Shown here in pieces: positions 1 through 10,066 of a DNA stretch of 57,571 nucleotides; positions within the stretch are counted from its first letter, which is position 1; the number at the start of each line of letters is the position of its first letter. Source of the DNA: Xanthobacter agilis (lineage in GTDB: Bacteria > Pseudomonadota > Alphaproteobacteria > Rhizobiales > Xanthobacteraceae). The notes below the pieces were generated by a model. The model saw nothing but the letters and a program-made list of their open reading frames with translations. It was not told the origin of the DNA and did not search any database. A program made the position numbers and the translations under genes. The stretch spans positions 1 through 57,571 of the forward strand of contig NZ_JABWGX010000030.1 of the NCBI RefSeq assembly GCF_021730435.1, given 5' to 3'.

Positions 1-23
1 GCAGGTGGCCGCCCCGACCCTCC

Positions 24-2180
24 TCAAACCTGAGTGGAATCAGCGCTCGGTTCGGTCACGTCCCGCAACAGCCGCCGGCATTCCCCCAGTTCATAAAGAG
101 CCGCCTGCAGGCGGTGCACATCGTCCCGAGACAAGAGAGGCTGCACGCCGCCCTGCCCTACGCCGCCCTGCCCTGTCACGCGCGGCGCCTCGCCGCGAAG
201 ATGTGGCGGCAGATACGAGTCGATGGGTGCGGCGGATGCCGCCGGCTCCTCGAACACCCCCCGTTGTCCGTGCCATGGCGCAGCCGGCGCGGCTGGCGCC
301 GGCGGCCTCGTTTCGCGCGGGCCGGCGGGCTGCTGCAAGCCTCGGCCCCAGGGGCCCGACCCCGCCGGCGGCAGGGTCACCGGCGTATCATCTTCCAGCG
401 GGCCGGTCAGCGGCCCCACGCGACGGGGCGCCGGTTCCGAAGCCGGTGCGGCCGGAGATCGCTGGGGCGGCGCGACCGGACGCAGCGGGGCGGCGCTTTC
501 CACCTGGGCTTGAACCTTGCGGGCGCTGGCGGGTTGAGAGGGCATAGCGGCCTCGCGATGGATGGAGGGGGGCAGGCGCATCGCGCTGCCAACACCGGGC
601 GCGGCATTCAAAGACGCCATCCCCAGCCGGGCCGTCACCGGCGCGCTGACCTGGTATGACGTCACGCTCGGTTCGGGTTCCGGCTCCGGCGCGAAATCGT
701 CGGGCTCCCGCTCAAAATCGTCGTTGTCGTCGTCATGCGGGCTCCAGGCATCGGGCCCCTCATCGTCCGGAACCTCTGGCTCATCGCGCGCGCTGCCCCG
801 CCACGCGTCGTCGAGGGGGGGCTCGGCCTCGGCCTCGGATGTGGCATAGGCCGCCTCATCGTCATGCCAGAAGTCCTGCTGCGACGGGAAAACCTCCTCC
901 GGGGGATCCACCGGGCGCAGGTGTTCGTGCCAGGCCGCGAGGTCCTGCTCCGCCGCCGCGGCGGCGCGCGCGAATTCAGGCCACGCCGTCGCGGAGCCCG
1001 CGCCACGGCCGTCCGCCGACGAACGCTCCTGCCGGGCGGCCACTGCGCGCTGCTCCTCCGCGAGGGGGGCACTTTCATGTGGCGGGGCGGAACGCTGACG
1101 CAGCTTCGGCGGTAGATATTCCTCGGGTGGCCCCGAATCCCGCGCCTTGAGCCGCCGAATCCGTTCTTCCAGCGGATCGGCAACAACGGCCGGGGGCGGT
1201 TCATGGTGCATGAACGGCAGCAGCGGATCGTCGAACGCCTCTGCCGGCGCCGTCGAGACGTGCGCGGCCGGCCCGCGTGTCGGGCGACGCTGCGGCAGCG
1301 GGCCGGGGCGGGACGCCCGTTCCGGCGCGAAGGAGGGCGCCGGAGCCGTCATGGAGGCAGCTCCAGGAGCGACAGACGACGCAACCAAGGGGTCGGCCAT
1401 CGGCGGAGACGGAGCGGCGCGACGCTCCGCGTCCGGTGCGGGTCCGGCGCGCCGCGTCGGGGCCATCTCGGGCGGCTCATCGGGCGTGTAGGCGCGACGC
1501 TGTGGCGGTCGCTGCGTCAGACGCTCCTCGTGGGCGAGATTGGGTTCCCTGCGGGGCGCTGGCTCCACCGAGAACTCCCGCTCCTCATAGACGCGCTCCT
1601 CATAGACGCCATCATCATAATGGCGCTCGGAAAGGCTGTGGGCACGGGCCTGTATGCGCGGGGGTAGGGGCGCCACCGGCTCCCCGTGATCCTCCGCAAG
1701 ATCCCGGTCGGCCTCCGCGTCGGGGAACGGAAGCGGCAGCTCGACATCGCGCGGCAGCGCGCCGGGCTCGGCCTCGTCCTGCCCCTTGGTGCGCCGACGC
1801 GGCAGCAGGCCGAGCAGGCCGCCGAAGATGACTCCATCCTGTGCGGTTGCGGGTCGCTCTGCGGGGACCGACCGCATCACCGCCACGTCGCGCTCGACGC
1901 CAATGTCCTGGACATGCCGAATCCCCTGCTCTTTCAGGATCTTCTGCACGCCTTTTATGGTGTAGCCTTCGCGATAGAGAAGCTGGCGGATGCCGCGCAG
2001 CAGGTCCACGTCCTCCGGACGATAGAACCGCCGCCCGCCGGCGCGCTTCACCGGCTTGATCTGCGGAAAGCGGGTTTCCCAGAAGCGCAGCACATGTTGC
2101 GGCAGGTTGAGGTCGTCAGCGACCTCGCTGATGGTCCGGAAGGCGTCCGGATCCTTTTCGGTCTCGCGCGCGTCGCCCAC
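24..2180 (-). CDS. MerR-family transcriptional regulator with long disordered tail
   Basis: Predicted DNA-binding regulator of 718 residues. Residues about 14-85 form the MerR winged-helix domain, seen as [19 protein letters not shown] followed by [14 protein letters not shown]. The remaining ~620 residues are rich in Pro, Ala, Arg and Glu, with acidic stretches, and look disordered. Two copies of a short motif, YLPPKLR (about residue 352) and YLPPHLR (about 652), stand out, and the C-terminus ends in an amphipathic segment [15 protein letters not shown]. MerR proteins beside ihfA in Rhizobiales are usually much shorter. It lies 133 bp downstream of ihfA on the same strand; a dyad at 2294-2313 may be its own operator. 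Effector and targets are unknown. The reading frame is open throughout, so the tail is probably real. Confidence 0.85.
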   Translation of the reverse strand: MGDARETEKDPDAFRTISEVADDLNLPQHVLRFWETRFPQIKPVKRAGGRRFYRPEDVDLLRGIRQLLYREGYTIKGVQKILKEQGIRHVQDIGVERDVAVMRSVPAERPATAQDGVIFGGLLGLLPRRRTKGQDEAEPGALPRDVELPLPFPDAEADRDLAEDHGEPVAPLPPRIQARAHSLSERHYDDGVYEERVYEEREFSVEPAPRREPNLAHEERLTQRPPQRRAYTPDEPPEMAPTRRAGPAPDAERRAAPSPPMADPLVASSVAPGAASMTAPAPSFAPERASRPGPLPQRRPTRGPAAHVSTAPAEAFDDPLLPFMHHEPPPAVVADPLEERIRRLKARDSGPPEEYLPPKLRQRSAPPHESAPLAEEQRAVAARQERSSADGRGAGSATAWPEFARAAAAAEQDLAAWHEHLRPVDPPEEVFPSQQDFWHDDEAAYATSEAEAEPPLDDAWRGSARDEPEVPDDEGPDAWSPHDDDNDDFEREPDDFAPEPEPEPSVTSYQVSAPVTARLGMASLNAAPGVGSAMRLPPSIHREAAMPSQPASARKVQAQVESAAPLRPVAPPQRSPAAPASEPAPRRVGPLTGPLEDDTPVTLPPAGSGPWGRGLQQPAGPRETRPPAPAAPAAPWHGQRGVFEEPAASAAPIDSYLPPHLRGEAPRVTGQGGVGQGGVQPLLSRDDVHRLQAALYELGECRRLLRDVTEPSADSTQV

Positions 2181-2293
2181 CTTGCGTCACCCTCTGCCTG
2201 CCCCGCCCGCTCAGCGGTTCCAGCCTCGACGAATCGAGGCCCGCCGCATGCGGAACGCGGGAATCATATCGGCATCGGCATAGCGCGAAAAGG

Positions 2294-2313
2294 TAAGGTG
2301 AAATGTAACCTTA
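2294..2313 (-). promoter_or_regulatory. Dyad between ihfA and merR, possible MerR operator
   Basis: A 20-bp inverted repeat, TAAGGT-N8-ACCTTA, sits between the ihfA stop and the merR gene. Read on the minus strand it is preceded by a -35-like TTGATA. MerR proteins typically bind a dyad inside the spacer of their own promoter, so autoregulation is plausible. This is inference from position and symmetry only. Confidence 0.4.
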
Positions 2314-2631
2314 TCAATCCTCTTCCGTGCCATCCGGCGTGGTGCCGTTGATGCGGTGCTTGAGGATGCTCGATGGCTTGAACACCATCACTTTGCGCGG
2401 CTCGATCGGCACTTCCTGGCCGGTCTTCGGGTTGCGCCCGATGCGCTCGCCTTTCTCGCGCACGACGAAGGAGCCGAACGAGGAGAGCTTCACGGTTTCG
2501 CCCCGCGCCAGGCAATCCGCAATCTCCTTCAGCACCTGCTCCACCAGTGCGGCGGATTCGGTGCGCGAAAGCCCCACTTGCTGATAGACGGCCTCACATA
2601 GATCCGCCCGCGTCACAGTCCGACCAGCCAT
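2314..2631 (-). CDS. ihfA: Integration host factor subunit alpha
   Basis: Small DNA-bending protein of 105 residues that works as a heterodimer with IhfB in recombination, replication and transcription. The HU/IHF fold is complete: [18 protein letters not shown] at the start, the beta-arm region [20 protein letters not shown] and the conserved FKPSSILK tail. The ATG at 2631 (MAGRTVTR) is the usual family start; a TTG six codons upstream is also open. The neighbours fabH upstream and merR downstream are the common alphaproteobacterial order. Confidence 0.95.
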   Translation of the reverse strand: MAGRTVTRADLCEAVYQQVGLSRTESAALVEQVLKEIADCLARGETVKLSSFGSFVVREKGERIGRNPKTGQEVPIEPRKVMVFKPSSILKHRINGTTPDGTEED

Positions 2632-2862
2632 ATGTTTCCCCGACCCCAAGGAGAGCCCGCCGCGGAAGCCAGGGGCGTTGCTCGGCGACTTCAGCCCTCA
2701 GACCCCATGGATATCAAACCGATAAGGCTTCACGATGATGACGGTGCAGCCGCGATCTCTTCGCGATGCATCAGCCTAGCGACCATAGAAAAACTAGCCG
2801 CCGCGCAGTGGCTTGGTCAACGCAATTCCCTCAGGTCCTTCGCATCGGCGCCAAAGAATGCA

Positions 2863-3837
2863 TCACCAGCGCAGCAATGCCGACGCCCAAGTGAAGCCCC
2901 CTCCCATGGCTTCGAGCAAGACCAGTTGCCCGCGCTGCACGCGACCGTCCCGCCAAGCCACATCCAAAGCCAGGGGAATGGAGGCTGCGGAGGTATTACC
3001 ATGAAGGTCGACCGTGGTCACCACCTTCTCGGGCGCGATGCCGAGCTTCTGTGCGCTGGCGTCGATGATCCGCCGGTTGGCCTGGTGCGGCACGAACCAG
3101 TCGATGCTGTCCGCGCTCTCGCCAGTGGCCGCGAAGGCATCGGTGATGACGTCGGTGATCATGCCCACCGCGTGCTTGAATACCTCGCGCCCTTCCATGC
3201 GCAGATGGCCGACGGTGCCGGTGGATGAGGGGCCGCCATCCACATACAGCTTGTTGCGATGGCGACCGTCAGAGCGCAGATGGGTGGTGAGCAGGCCGGC
3301 GCCGCGGGCGTCGTCCTGCTGCACGGCTTCCAGCACCATGGCGCCGGCGCCGTCGCCGAACAGAACGCAGGTGCCCCGGTCCTCCCAATCCAGAATGCGG
3401 GAGAAGGTCTCGGCGCCGATCACCAGCGCCCGTTCGAAAGCGCCGGACTTCAGAAGCGCATCGGCCGTGGCGAGGGCGAACACGAACCCCGAGCACACCG
3501 CCTGGACATCGAACGCGGCGCCACGGGTGATGCCAAGCTCCGCCTGCACCGTTACCGCCGTCGCCGGGAAAGTCTGATCGGGCGTTGCGGTCGCCAGCAC
3601 GATGAGGTCAATGTCGCCCGGCGCGAAGCCCGCGTCGGTCAGGGCGCGCCGGGCCGCCACGAGCGCCAGATGGGAGGTGAGCTCCCCCTCGGCCGCGACG
3701 TGGCGCTGGCGAATGCCCGTGCGCTGCACAATCCATTCATCGGTCGTGTCAATCCGCTGCGACAATTCCGCATTGGTGACGACACGTTCCGGCAGATACG
3801 AGCCGATGCCCCGGGCGACAGACCTGATCCCGCTCAC
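2863..3837 (-). CDS. fabH: 3-oxoacyl-ACP synthase III
   Basis: Beta-ketoacyl-ACP synthase III (KASIII), which condenses acetyl-CoA with malonyl-ACP to begin fatty acid synthesis in the cytoplasm. It has 324 residues, the usual length. The catalytic triad is visible: Cys in [10 protein letters not shown], His in [10 protein letters not shown] and Asn in [10 protein letters not shown]. The start is GTG at 3837, preceded by GGAAGG at a good distance, and overlaps the plsX stop by 4 bp (GTGA), so the two genes are translationally coupled. plsX and fabH together supply phospholipid and fatty acid synthesis. Confidence 0.97.
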   Translation of the reverse strand: MSGIRSVARGIGSYLPERVVTNAELSQRIDTTDEWIVQRTGIRQRHVAAEGELTSHLALVAARRALTDAGFAPGDIDLIVLATATPDQTFPATAVTVQAELGITRGAAFDVQAVCSGFVFALATADALLKSGAFERALVIGAETFSRILDWEDRGTCVLFGDGAGAMVLEAVQQDDARGAGLLTTHLRSDGRHRNKLYVDGGPSSTGTVGHLRMEGREVFKHAVGMITDVITDAFAATGESADSIDWFVPHQANRRIIDASAQKLGIAPEKVVTTVDLHGNTSAASIPLALDVAWRDGRVQRGQLVLLEAMGGGFTWASALLRW

Positions 3838-4898
3838 GATTGACCTTCCACCCCAGCAGGCTGCGGCGCAGGCGTAACGGATGCCGCATGGCCGACAAGA
3901 CTTTTTTCGATGCGCGCGAGAAGCTCATAGCGCACCATGTCGTAAGCGACATCCACCGCGGAGGCGAAGCCTTCCGCATCGGTGCCGCCGTGGCTTTTGA
4001 TGACGATGCCGTTGAGGCCGAGGAAGACGCCGCCGTTGGAACGGCGCGGGTCCATCTTCTCCTTCAAGGCCTGGAAGGCGTCCCGGGCGAACAGATAGCC
4101 GATGCGCGCGCGCAGCGACCGCCCCATGGCGGCACGCAGATAGGACGCAAGCTGCTTGGCGGTGCCTTCGGCGGTCTTCAGGGCGATGTTGCCGGCGAAG
4201 CCTTCCGTCACCACCACGTCCACGGTGCCGGCGCCGATGTCGTTGCCCTCGACGAAGCCGTGGTAGTTCACGCCCCAATTCTCTTCGCGCAGGATGCGCG
4301 CCGCTTCCTTCACCTCCTCGACGCCCTTGATCTCCTCGACCCCCACGTTGAGCAGGCCGACTGAGGGGCATTCGATGTCGAACAGCACCCGCGCCATGGC
4401 GGACCCCATCACCGCCATCTCCACGAGGCTTTTCGAGGTCGCTCCGATGGACGCACCCACGTCCAGCACCACGCTTTCGCCGCGCAGCGTGGGCCAGATG
4501 CCGGCGATGGCGGGTCGGCTGATGCCCGGCATGGTGCGCAGGTTGAAATTGGCCATGGCCATAAGCGCGCCGGTGTTGCCGGCGGACACGGCGGCGTCCG
4601 CCTCCTTGAGCTTCACGGCATCGATGGCACGCCACATGGAGGATTTGTAGCGACCGCGCCGGAGCGCCTGGCTCGGCTTGTCGTCCATGCCCACCACCAC
4701 GTCGGTGTGGACAACGCGCGAGGCCGCCGCCAGCTTGGGATGATGCGCGAGCACGCCATTCACACGCGCCTCATCGCCATACAGGATGAAGCTCATGTCC
4801 GGGTGGCGACCGAGGGCGATCTCCGCACCGGAAAGAACCGTCTCTGGACCATGGTCTCCGCCCATGGCGTCGAGAGCGATGCGGACGGGTGCGGTCAT
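3834..4898 (-). CDS. plsX: Phosphate acyltransferase PlsX
   Basis: Converts acyl-ACP to acyl-phosphate, the donor for PlsY in phospholipid synthesis; a peripheral membrane enzyme. It has 354 residues and the family signature near the N-terminus ([20 protein letters not shown]), with the conserved [10 protein letters not shown] segment around residue 98. It is followed directly by fabH with a 4-bp overlap. The ATG at 4898 has no clear Shine-Dalgarno sequence. A 337-bp space separates it from the DUF177 gene upstream. Confidence 0.97.
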   Translation of the reverse strand: MTAPVRIALDAMGGDHGPETVLSGAEIALGRHPDMSFILYGDEARVNGVLAHHPKLAAASRVVHTDVVVGMDDKPSQALRRGRYKSSMWRAIDAVKLKEADAAVSAGNTGALMAMANFNLRTMPGISRPAIAGIWPTLRGESVVLDVGASIGATSKSLVEMAVMGSAMARVLFDIECPSVGLLNVGVEEIKGVEEVKEAARILREENWGVNYHGFVEGNDIGAGTVDVVVTEGFAGNIALKTAEGTAKQLASYLRAAMGRSLRARIGYLFARDAFQALKEKMDPRRSNGGVFLGLNGIVIKSHGGTDAEGFASAVDVAYDMVRYELLARIEKSLVGHAASVTPAPQPAGVEGQS

Positions 4899-5235
4899 TT
4901 AAAAAGCAAGTCCCATTGGTTTCATGCATGCCGGATGGCCAGCGTCGGGCCGGGCAACATCGCGCAGGGCGAACACCACGGCGCAGCCCGCTCTGAGTCT
5001 CGATACCTTCATACCGTCATACAGGGCGCATGACGACATGGGGAATGAGGTTCGCATGCCGCAACGCGCCGCCGTGCCCGGGCGGGCGGACAATAGCGGC
5101 TCACGGGCACATGGCAAGGGCACAGAGCGCCACCGCGCGGCACTGGCACGCGGCATCGGCGACCGGGTCTGGCGAGAAAGCGAGGAAAAGGCCGGGTTGG
5201 TAGGGGATGGCGATCCATTCGGTGGGCAGGAAACC
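4899..5235. other. Gene-free stretch between DUF177 gene and plsX
   Basis: About 337 bp without a convincing gene. In some bacteria rpmF (ribosomal protein L32) lies between the DUF177/YceD gene and plsX, but no L32-like sequence (MAVPKRK start, CxxC) is seen here. Open frames across it on both strands have low-complexity Arg/Pro/Ala composition and are judged non-coding. It probably carries the plsX promoter. Confidence 0.6.
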
Positions 5236-5766
5236 TCAGGCATCGCCCTCGCCCTTGAGGCGCGACAGCGCGGAGAAGGGCGAAATGGCCGCCGCATCCT
5301 CCGCCGGCGGCTCGAACACGGCGCCGGGCTTGCGCGGATAAGGATCAATGCCGAGCGCCAGGAACTCACTGGCGAGAGCCCCGACATCTATGGCGCCATT
5401 GACGATCTCGTCTGGCGGATCATAGCTCTCGTCGTCTTCCGCCGGCGCCGGCAAGGCGGTGCCTTCGGGCACGAAATGCACGTCGACCGGCTCCCGGACG
5501 GGGGCCTCGAAGGGCTCCAGCGTGACGCCGCAGGTTTGCACCACCGCCGCATCGACGGTGCCCGTCACATGCAAGCCTGCCGCGCCCTCCGGCGCGATGT
5601 GGAGCGTCGCGACGAAGGCGGGCATCGCGAGCACGCCCATGTGCTTCGCCATGGCGGCGCGCACCGCCTCGGTCGGCTCAAGACGCAGGTCGAGCCCGTG
5701 TGGCGGGACCTCCGCAAGGCTCAGGACGTGGCGAAAGGGCAGGTCGATCGGAGCGGATTGGGTCAT
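5236..5766 (-). CDS. DUF177/YceD-family protein
   Basis: Member of the DUF177 family, linked in bacteria to 23S rRNA accumulation and often encoded near plsX. It has 176 residues. The family core is recognisable: a Cys-containing segment VVQTCGVTLEPFEAPV, a VDVHFVPEG strand and the acidic YDPPDEIVNGAIDVGALASE region, which matches the usual E-I-DLG motif. The start ATG at 5766 overlaps the stop of the CBP3-like gene by 4 bp, so the two are translationally coupled. The exact function in Rhizobiales is not settled. Confidence 0.9.
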   Translation of the reverse strand: MTQSAPIDLPFRHVLSLAEVPPHGLDLRLEPTEAVRAAMAKHMGVLAMPAFVATLHIAPEGAAGLHVTGTVDAAVVQTCGVTLEPFEAPVREPVDVHFVPEGTALPAPAEDDESYDPPDEIVNGAIDVGALASEFLALGIDPYPRKPGAVFEPPAEDAAAISPFSALSRLKGEGDA

Positions 5767-6323
5767 GATGTCAGCCTCGCATCACCTTCCGGCCGCGGCA
5801 GACTCAGCTCGCCGCGCGCCAGACTCTCTAACGGAGTCGCCGCCAATTCACGCACAGCGGCGCGGACATAGGCGGCGAGTGCGGAAACCGGCCGCGCGTC
5901 GGCGTCCGTTTCGAAAATATTGCGCGCCAGGGCGGCCGTGAGCAGACCATCATCCTGCGCCGCCAGCGCCGTGTCGTATGCGGCCGCGCGACCGTAGAAG
6001 GCGCCGCCGATCTTTTTCATCTTCTTTGGCACTGAAAGGTCGCCAATCCCCATTTCCCGCAAGGTGCGGTCCATGTCGGAGGCGAAGGTGTCGAACACCC
6101 CCTGGGACAGCGCGCGTTCGGCCTCGACACCATCCTTCAGGCGATGACAGACGAGAATCGTGTGCAGAAGCACCATTTCGAACCGGCCCTCCAGCGTGTC
6201 GGGCACGCCGAAGTCGGTGTAGAACGCCTCTCGCCGCGACTGTGCCACGATCGCGCCATACAGGCGCTCGATGGTCGCGCGGAATGCCGCGCGGGTCTTG
6301 GAGGGGCGAAACAGTTTGAACAT
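5763..6323 (-). CDS. Ubiquinol-cytochrome c chaperone (CBP3) family protein
   Basis: Relative of mitochondrial CBP3/UQCC1, which helps assemble cytochrome b of the bc1 complex. The protein has 186 residues from ATG 6323, chosen because AAGGA lies just upstream and because residues before it are an Arg/Pro-rich, non-conserved extension. Typical family sequence includes YGAIVAQSRREAFYTDFG, LHTILVCHRLK and the VPKKMKKIGGAFYGRAAAYD segment. It is coupled to the DUF177 gene by an ATGA overlap. A role in respiratory chain assembly is taken from the family. Confidence 0.9.
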   Translation of the reverse strand: MFKLFRPSKTRAAFRATIERLYGAIVAQSRREAFYTDFGVPDTLEGRFEMVLLHTILVCHRLKDGVEAERALSQGVFDTFASDMDRTLREMGIGDLSVPKKMKKIGGAFYGRAAAYDTALAAQDDGLLTAALARNIFETDADARPVSALAAYVRAAVRELAATPLESLARGELSLPRPEGDARLTS

Positions 6324-6618
6324 CGCATCCTTGAAGGATCTGCTGGAATGCGCCAAACGGCGAACCGGCCTTGGGCCGAAGGGTCTGGCCAGCGGCGTAA
6401 CGCGCCGTCGGCGGCGGCGCAAGAGTCCTGCGGCGCAAGATGCTTCCTGAGCAGGAGCTCCTGCGCAGACGAAGCGGTGCCCCGCCGGGGCTGGGGCTCG
6501 GCGCCGCGGTGTCGATCGGCCATTGGCCGAGGATGAGAAAGCATGGCGCGAGCGCCCGCGCTCGTGTGGTATGTCAATCGGGCGGCGGCGTCCGGCCATG
6601 GGCCGGGGGCGTCAACTT

Positions 6619-7161
6619 ATGGGGATGCGTGTGGTGACACGGCACATCGGACACTCGCGGTGGGCGCCGCAAAAGCAGGACGCAGCGGCCCGCGACCGCC
6701 GCCGCGGAACAGCGCCGGCGGCGCTGGCCATGTTGTTGGCCGCAACATCCCTTGCCGGCTGCGCCAATGCGGTTGGTGGCTCCGGCACATCCGTGTCCGG
6801 CATCACGCGGATCTACCAGCGTGGCTATGTGTTGAGTGAAGGCGCGCTGGAACAGGTGCCCGTCGGCTCGAGCCAGGAACAGGTGCTGCTGGTGCTCGGC
6901 ACCCCCTCCACGGTCGCCACCGTGAACGGGCAGGTCTTCTATTACATCTCCCAGACCGCCAAGAAGGTCGCCTTCCTGAAGCCGGAGATCACCGAGCAGA
7001 AGGTACTCGCCATCTATTTCGACAAGAACAACCGGGTAACCCGCATCGCCCAGTACGGGATGAAGGACGGCAAGGTGTTCGACTTCGTGTCGCAGACCAC
7101 GCCCACCAGCGGCGAAGACCTGAGCCTGGTGCAGCAGCTTATCGGTCTCGTCAGCTTCTGA
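6619..7161 (+). CDS. bamE: Outer membrane protein assembly factor BamE (SmpA/OmlA)
   Basis: Lipoprotein of the beta-barrel assembly machine. About 180 residues from ATG 6619 (an ATG at 6625 is also possible). A hydrophobic signal ends in a lipobox, SLAGC near residue 46, so the mature protein should be lipid-anchored in the outer membrane. The SmpA/OmlA domain follows, with VPVGSSQEQVLLVLGTPS, a VFYYISQ strand and YFDKNNRVTRIAQYG. The N-terminal stretch before the hydrophobic core is long and basic, so the true start may be further in. Divergent from the CBP3 gene across about 295 bp. Confidence 0.88.
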   Translation: MGMRVVTRHIGHSRWAPQKQDAAARDRRRGTAPAALAMLLAATSLAGCANAVGGSGTSVSGITRIYQRGYVLSEGALEQVPVGSSQEQVLLVLGTPSTVATVNGQVFYYISQTAKKVAFLKPEITEQKVLAIYFDKNNRVTRIAQYGMKDGKVFDFVSQTTPTSGEDLSLVQQLIGLVSF

Positions 7162-7171
7162 TCCGGCGGCC

Positions 7172-7210
7172 CCCGAGCGGGAAAGGGCGAAAGCGCCCTT
7201 CCCGCTCGGG
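7172..7210. terminator. Convergent hairpin between bamE and tpiA
   Basis: A long inverted repeat (arms 7172-7189 and 7194-7210, AAAG loop, one extra base in the left arm) lies between the converging stops of bamE and tpiA. There is no clear T run on either side. It probably acts as a two-way terminator or 3' stabilising stem. Confidence 0.6.
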
Positions 7211-7222
7211 CTTCGGGGCGCC

Positions 7223-7981
7223 TCAGATCGCGGCGCGGGCGATGGCGAGAAAGTCCGCAGCCTTCAGGCTCGCGCCCCCCACCAGGGCGCCATCCACATC
7301 GGGGACAGCCAGAAGAATCGCGGCATTGTCGGGCTTCACCGACCCGCCGTAGAGAATGCGGATGCCCTGCGCCTCGGCCGCGAATCGCTCGGTGAGAACC
7401 GCGCGGATGGCGTGGTGCACTTGCGCCACATCCTCAGGGGTGGGGGTGCGACCGGTGCCGATGGCCCAGATGGGCTCATAGGCGACCACCAGATTCTGAG
7501 CCGTCGCCCCTTCCGGAATCGACTGGCGGATCTGCCGCGCGACCACGGCGGCGGCATCGCCCGCATCGCGCTCGGCGAGGGTCTCGCCGACGCAGACGAC
7601 CGGCAGCAGGCCCGCGCGCCATGCGGCCTTCGTCTTGGCATTCACCACGGCATCGCCCTCGCCATGGTCGCCGCGCCGCTCGGAATGACCGACGATCACC
7701 GCCACCGCCCCCGCGTCCTTCAACATGTCCGGGGAGATGTCGCCGGTATGGGCGCCCGAGGCGTTGAAATGGCAATCCTGGCCACCCAGCATGATCGGGC
7801 TGCCCGCCACATCGGCGGCAAATCCCGCAAGCAGGGTTGCCGGCGGGCACACCAGGAGATCCACCTTGGATTGCAGGGTCGGGTCAAGACCTGCCACGAT
7901 TCCCCGCAGCTCGCTCTTGGCCGCGCGCAGGCCGTTCATCTTCCAATTGCCGGCGATGAGAATGCGGCGGGCTGGGGACAT
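7223..7981 (-). CDS. tpiA: Triosephosphate isomerase
   Basis: Interconverts dihydroxyacetone phosphate and glyceraldehyde 3-phosphate in glycolysis and gluconeogenesis. About 252 residues, a full TIM barrel. Catalytic residues are present: Asn/Lys in AGNWKMNG, His in IVGHSERR and Glu in [11 protein letters not shown]; the phosphate loop [10 protein letters not shown] is intact. The ATG at 7981 was chosen because GGAG lies six bases upstream; ATG 7987 and TTG 7993 are open but poorly spaced. Divergent from ppiD with 179 bp between. Confidence 0.97.
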   Translation of the reverse strand: MSPARRILIAGNWKMNGLRAAKSELRGIVAGLDPTLQSKVDLLVCPPATLLAGFAADVAGSPIMLGGQDCHFNASGAHTGDISPDMLKDAGAVAVIVGHSERRGDHGEGDAVVNAKTKAAWRAGLLPVVCVGETLAERDAGDAAAVVARQIRQSIPEGATAQNLVVAYEPIWAIGTGRTPTPEDVAQVHHAIRAVLTERFAAEAQGIRILYGGSVKPDNAAILLAVPDVDGALVGGASLKAADFLAIARAAI

Positions 7982-8160
7982 GGGCATCTCCAAAAGGTGT
8001 CGTTGCGATCCTTGTTATGGGGATGTCACCTAGCAGAGCCCGCAAAAGCCCGCAAACGGGCGCAATTGCGTGGTGAACCGCCGTTGCGGGGTCCCCTGCC
8101 GCTCCCTATGATGCGCCGCCTCAGCGCCGGCCCGCGCCGCGCCTAGCGAACGAATGGACG

Positions 8161-10053
8161 ATGGTACTTCAGACTCTCCGCAAGGGTGCTTCCGGCTGGA
8201 TCGCCAAGATCTTCCTTCTCCTGTTGACCGCCAGCTTCGTGGTGTGGGGCATCGCCGACGTGTTTCGCGGCTTTGGCGCGACCACGGTGGCGACCGTGGG
8301 CGACACGGATATCTCCGCGGCCGAATACCGCAACCAGTTCCTGGAGCAGATCCAGCGCATCGGTCGCAGCACCGGCAAGGGCCTCACCACCGAGCAGGCC
8401 CGCGCTTTCGGTCTCGACCGGCAGATCCTCAACCAGATGATCGCCGATGCCACCTTGGATGAGGAGGCGCGGCGCCTGGGTCTTGCGGTGGGGGACGCGC
8501 AGATCGCCGCCGCCATCGCCAGCAATCCCAATTATCGCCGGCCCGGCGCCGACAGCTTCGATGCCGCTTATTTCGACCAGTTGTTGCGCGCCAACGGCCT
8601 GACCGAGCAGCGCTTCGTCGCCAGCGAAAAGAAGCGCGCCCTGCGCGGGCAGGTGATCGACGCCCTCGGCGCCGGGATCGTCGCGCCGAAAACCTTGCTC
8701 GACGCCCTGCATCGCTATGACGGCGAATTGCGCAACGTGTCCTACCTCCTGGTGACAGCGGGGGCGGCCGGCGCCCTCCCCGCCCCCACGGACGCGCAGC
8801 TCACGGCCTATTTCGACGCGCACAAAGTGGCCTTCCGCGCTCCCGAATATCGCAAGATCTCGGTGCTGGCGCTGACGCCCCAGGCGCTTGCCGCCGGCAT
8901 CACGGTCACCGACGCGGACGCGCGCGCCGCCTATGACCGCGACCTGTCCCGCTTCGGCACGCCGGAGCGCCGCGAGGTACAGCAGATCGTCTTTTCCAAG
9001 CCGGAGGAGGCGGCTGAAGCGGCCGCGAAGATCAAGGCCGGCAGCGCGTTCGCCGACATTGCCGCGGCCCGCGGCCTGACGCCGAAGGACACCGACCTGG
9101 GTCTGGTCGCCAAGGCCGGGATCATCGACCCGAAGATCGCCGAGGCCGCCTTCGGCTTGGCGGACGGGGCCACGAGCGAGCCGGTCCAGGGTCGATTCGG
9201 CACCGCTTTGGTGCATGTGGCGAAGATCGAGCCCGGCACCACACGCCCCTTCGACGACGTGAAGGCCGATCTGGTGCAGGAACTGGTGTTGGCCAAGGCC
9301 CGCCGCGAGCTGCTCGACAAGCATGACGCGGTGGAAGACCAGCGGGCTTCCGGCGCCACCCTGGCCGAAACCGCGGAGAAGCTTGGCCTCAAGATCCAGG
9401 TGTTCGACGCCGTTGATCGTTCGGGCCATGACGCCGTGGACAAGACGGTGGATGTACCTGGTGGGCAGGAGGTGATCTCCGGGGCGTTCGCGGCGGCGCC
9501 GGGCGTGGAGACCGACACCGTCCAGCTTCCGCAGAACGGCGGCTTCATCTGGTACGAGACCAACGCTGTCACCCCCTCACGCGATCGCACGTTCGAGGAG
9601 GCCAAGGCGGCCGTCGCCGCCCGCTGGACCGAGGAGGAAACCGCCAAGGCGGTGGATGAAAAGGCCAAGGCCCTGCTCGCCAAGGCAGAAGCCGGCACCC
9701 CCCTGGCCCAGGTGGCGGGCGAGGCGGAGCTTCCCCTCCAGGTCGCCGATGCCCTGCGGCGCGGGCGGGCGGAGGGCAACTTCTCCCCCGAGAGCCTCCA
9801 GGCCGTGTTCGATGCCAAGGACGGCGGCTTCGGCCTTGCTCCCGCCGCCAAGGAACCGGGCCGCATCGTGTTCCAGGTCACCAAGGTGATCGTACCGCCG
9901 CCGACCGACGCCGATGCGCGCGTGGCCGAGGACCTGTCCCGCCAGCTCGAAAACGACTTCCTGGTGCAGTATCTCAGCGCCCTGCAGAAGCAGATCGGCG
10001 TGAAGATCAACCAGCACGTCTACGCCCAGTCGGTGGGCGCACCGACCAAATGA
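8161..10053 (+). CDS. ppiD: Periplasmic peptidyl-prolyl isomerase (PpiD/SurA-type), membrane-anchored
   Basis: Chaperone of the periplasm, 630 residues. A single N-terminal membrane helix (FLLLLTASFVVWGIADVF, residues ~17-35) anchors it, followed by a SurA-N-like chaperone region (YRNQFLEQIQRIGR to about residue 190) and a parvulin-type rotamase domain around residues 270-365 (RREVQQIVFSKPEEA; GRFGTALVHVAKIEPG). A second degenerate parvulin region follows. trpE begins 13 bp downstream, so the two genes are probably one transcript, an arrangement common in Rhizobiales. The parvulin domain may be catalytically weak, as in other PpiD proteins. Confidence 0.93.
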   Translation: MVLQTLRKGASGWIAKIFLLLLTASFVVWGIADVFRGFGATTVATVGDTDISAAEYRNQFLEQIQRIGRSTGKGLTTEQARAFGLDRQILNQMIADATLDEEARRLGLAVGDAQIAAAIASNPNYRRPGADSFDAAYFDQLLRANGLTEQRFVASEKKRALRGQVIDALGAGIVAPKTLLDALHRYDGELRNVSYLLVTAGAAGALPAPTDAQLTAYFDAHKVAFRAPEYRKISVLALTPQALAAGITVTDADARAAYDRDLSRFGTPERREVQQIVFSKPEEAAEAAAKIKAGSAFADIAAARGLTPKDTDLGLVAKAGIIDPKIAEAAFGLADGATSEPVQGRFGTALVHVAKIEPGTTRPFDDVKADLVQELVLAKARRELLDKHDAVEDQRASGATLAETAEKLGLKIQVFDAVDRSGHDAVDKTVDVPGGQEVISGAFAAAPGVETDTVQLPQNGGFIWYETNAVTPSRDRTFEEAKAAVAARWTEEETAKAVDEKAKALLAKAEAGTPLAQVAGEAELPLQVADALRRGRAEGNFSPESLQAVFDAKDGGFGLAPAAKEPGRIVFQVTKVIVPPPTDADARVAEDLSRQLENDFLVQYLSALQKQIGVKINQHVYAQSVGAPTK

Positions 10054-10066
10054 GCCGGAGGGAGAA

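Noticed and set aside
4899-5235. rpmF between the DUF177 gene and plsX
   Set aside because: No L32-like peptide in any frame.
8143-9429. 428-residue minus-strand frame antisense to ppiD
   Set aside because: Shadow frame; the PpiD product is well supported.
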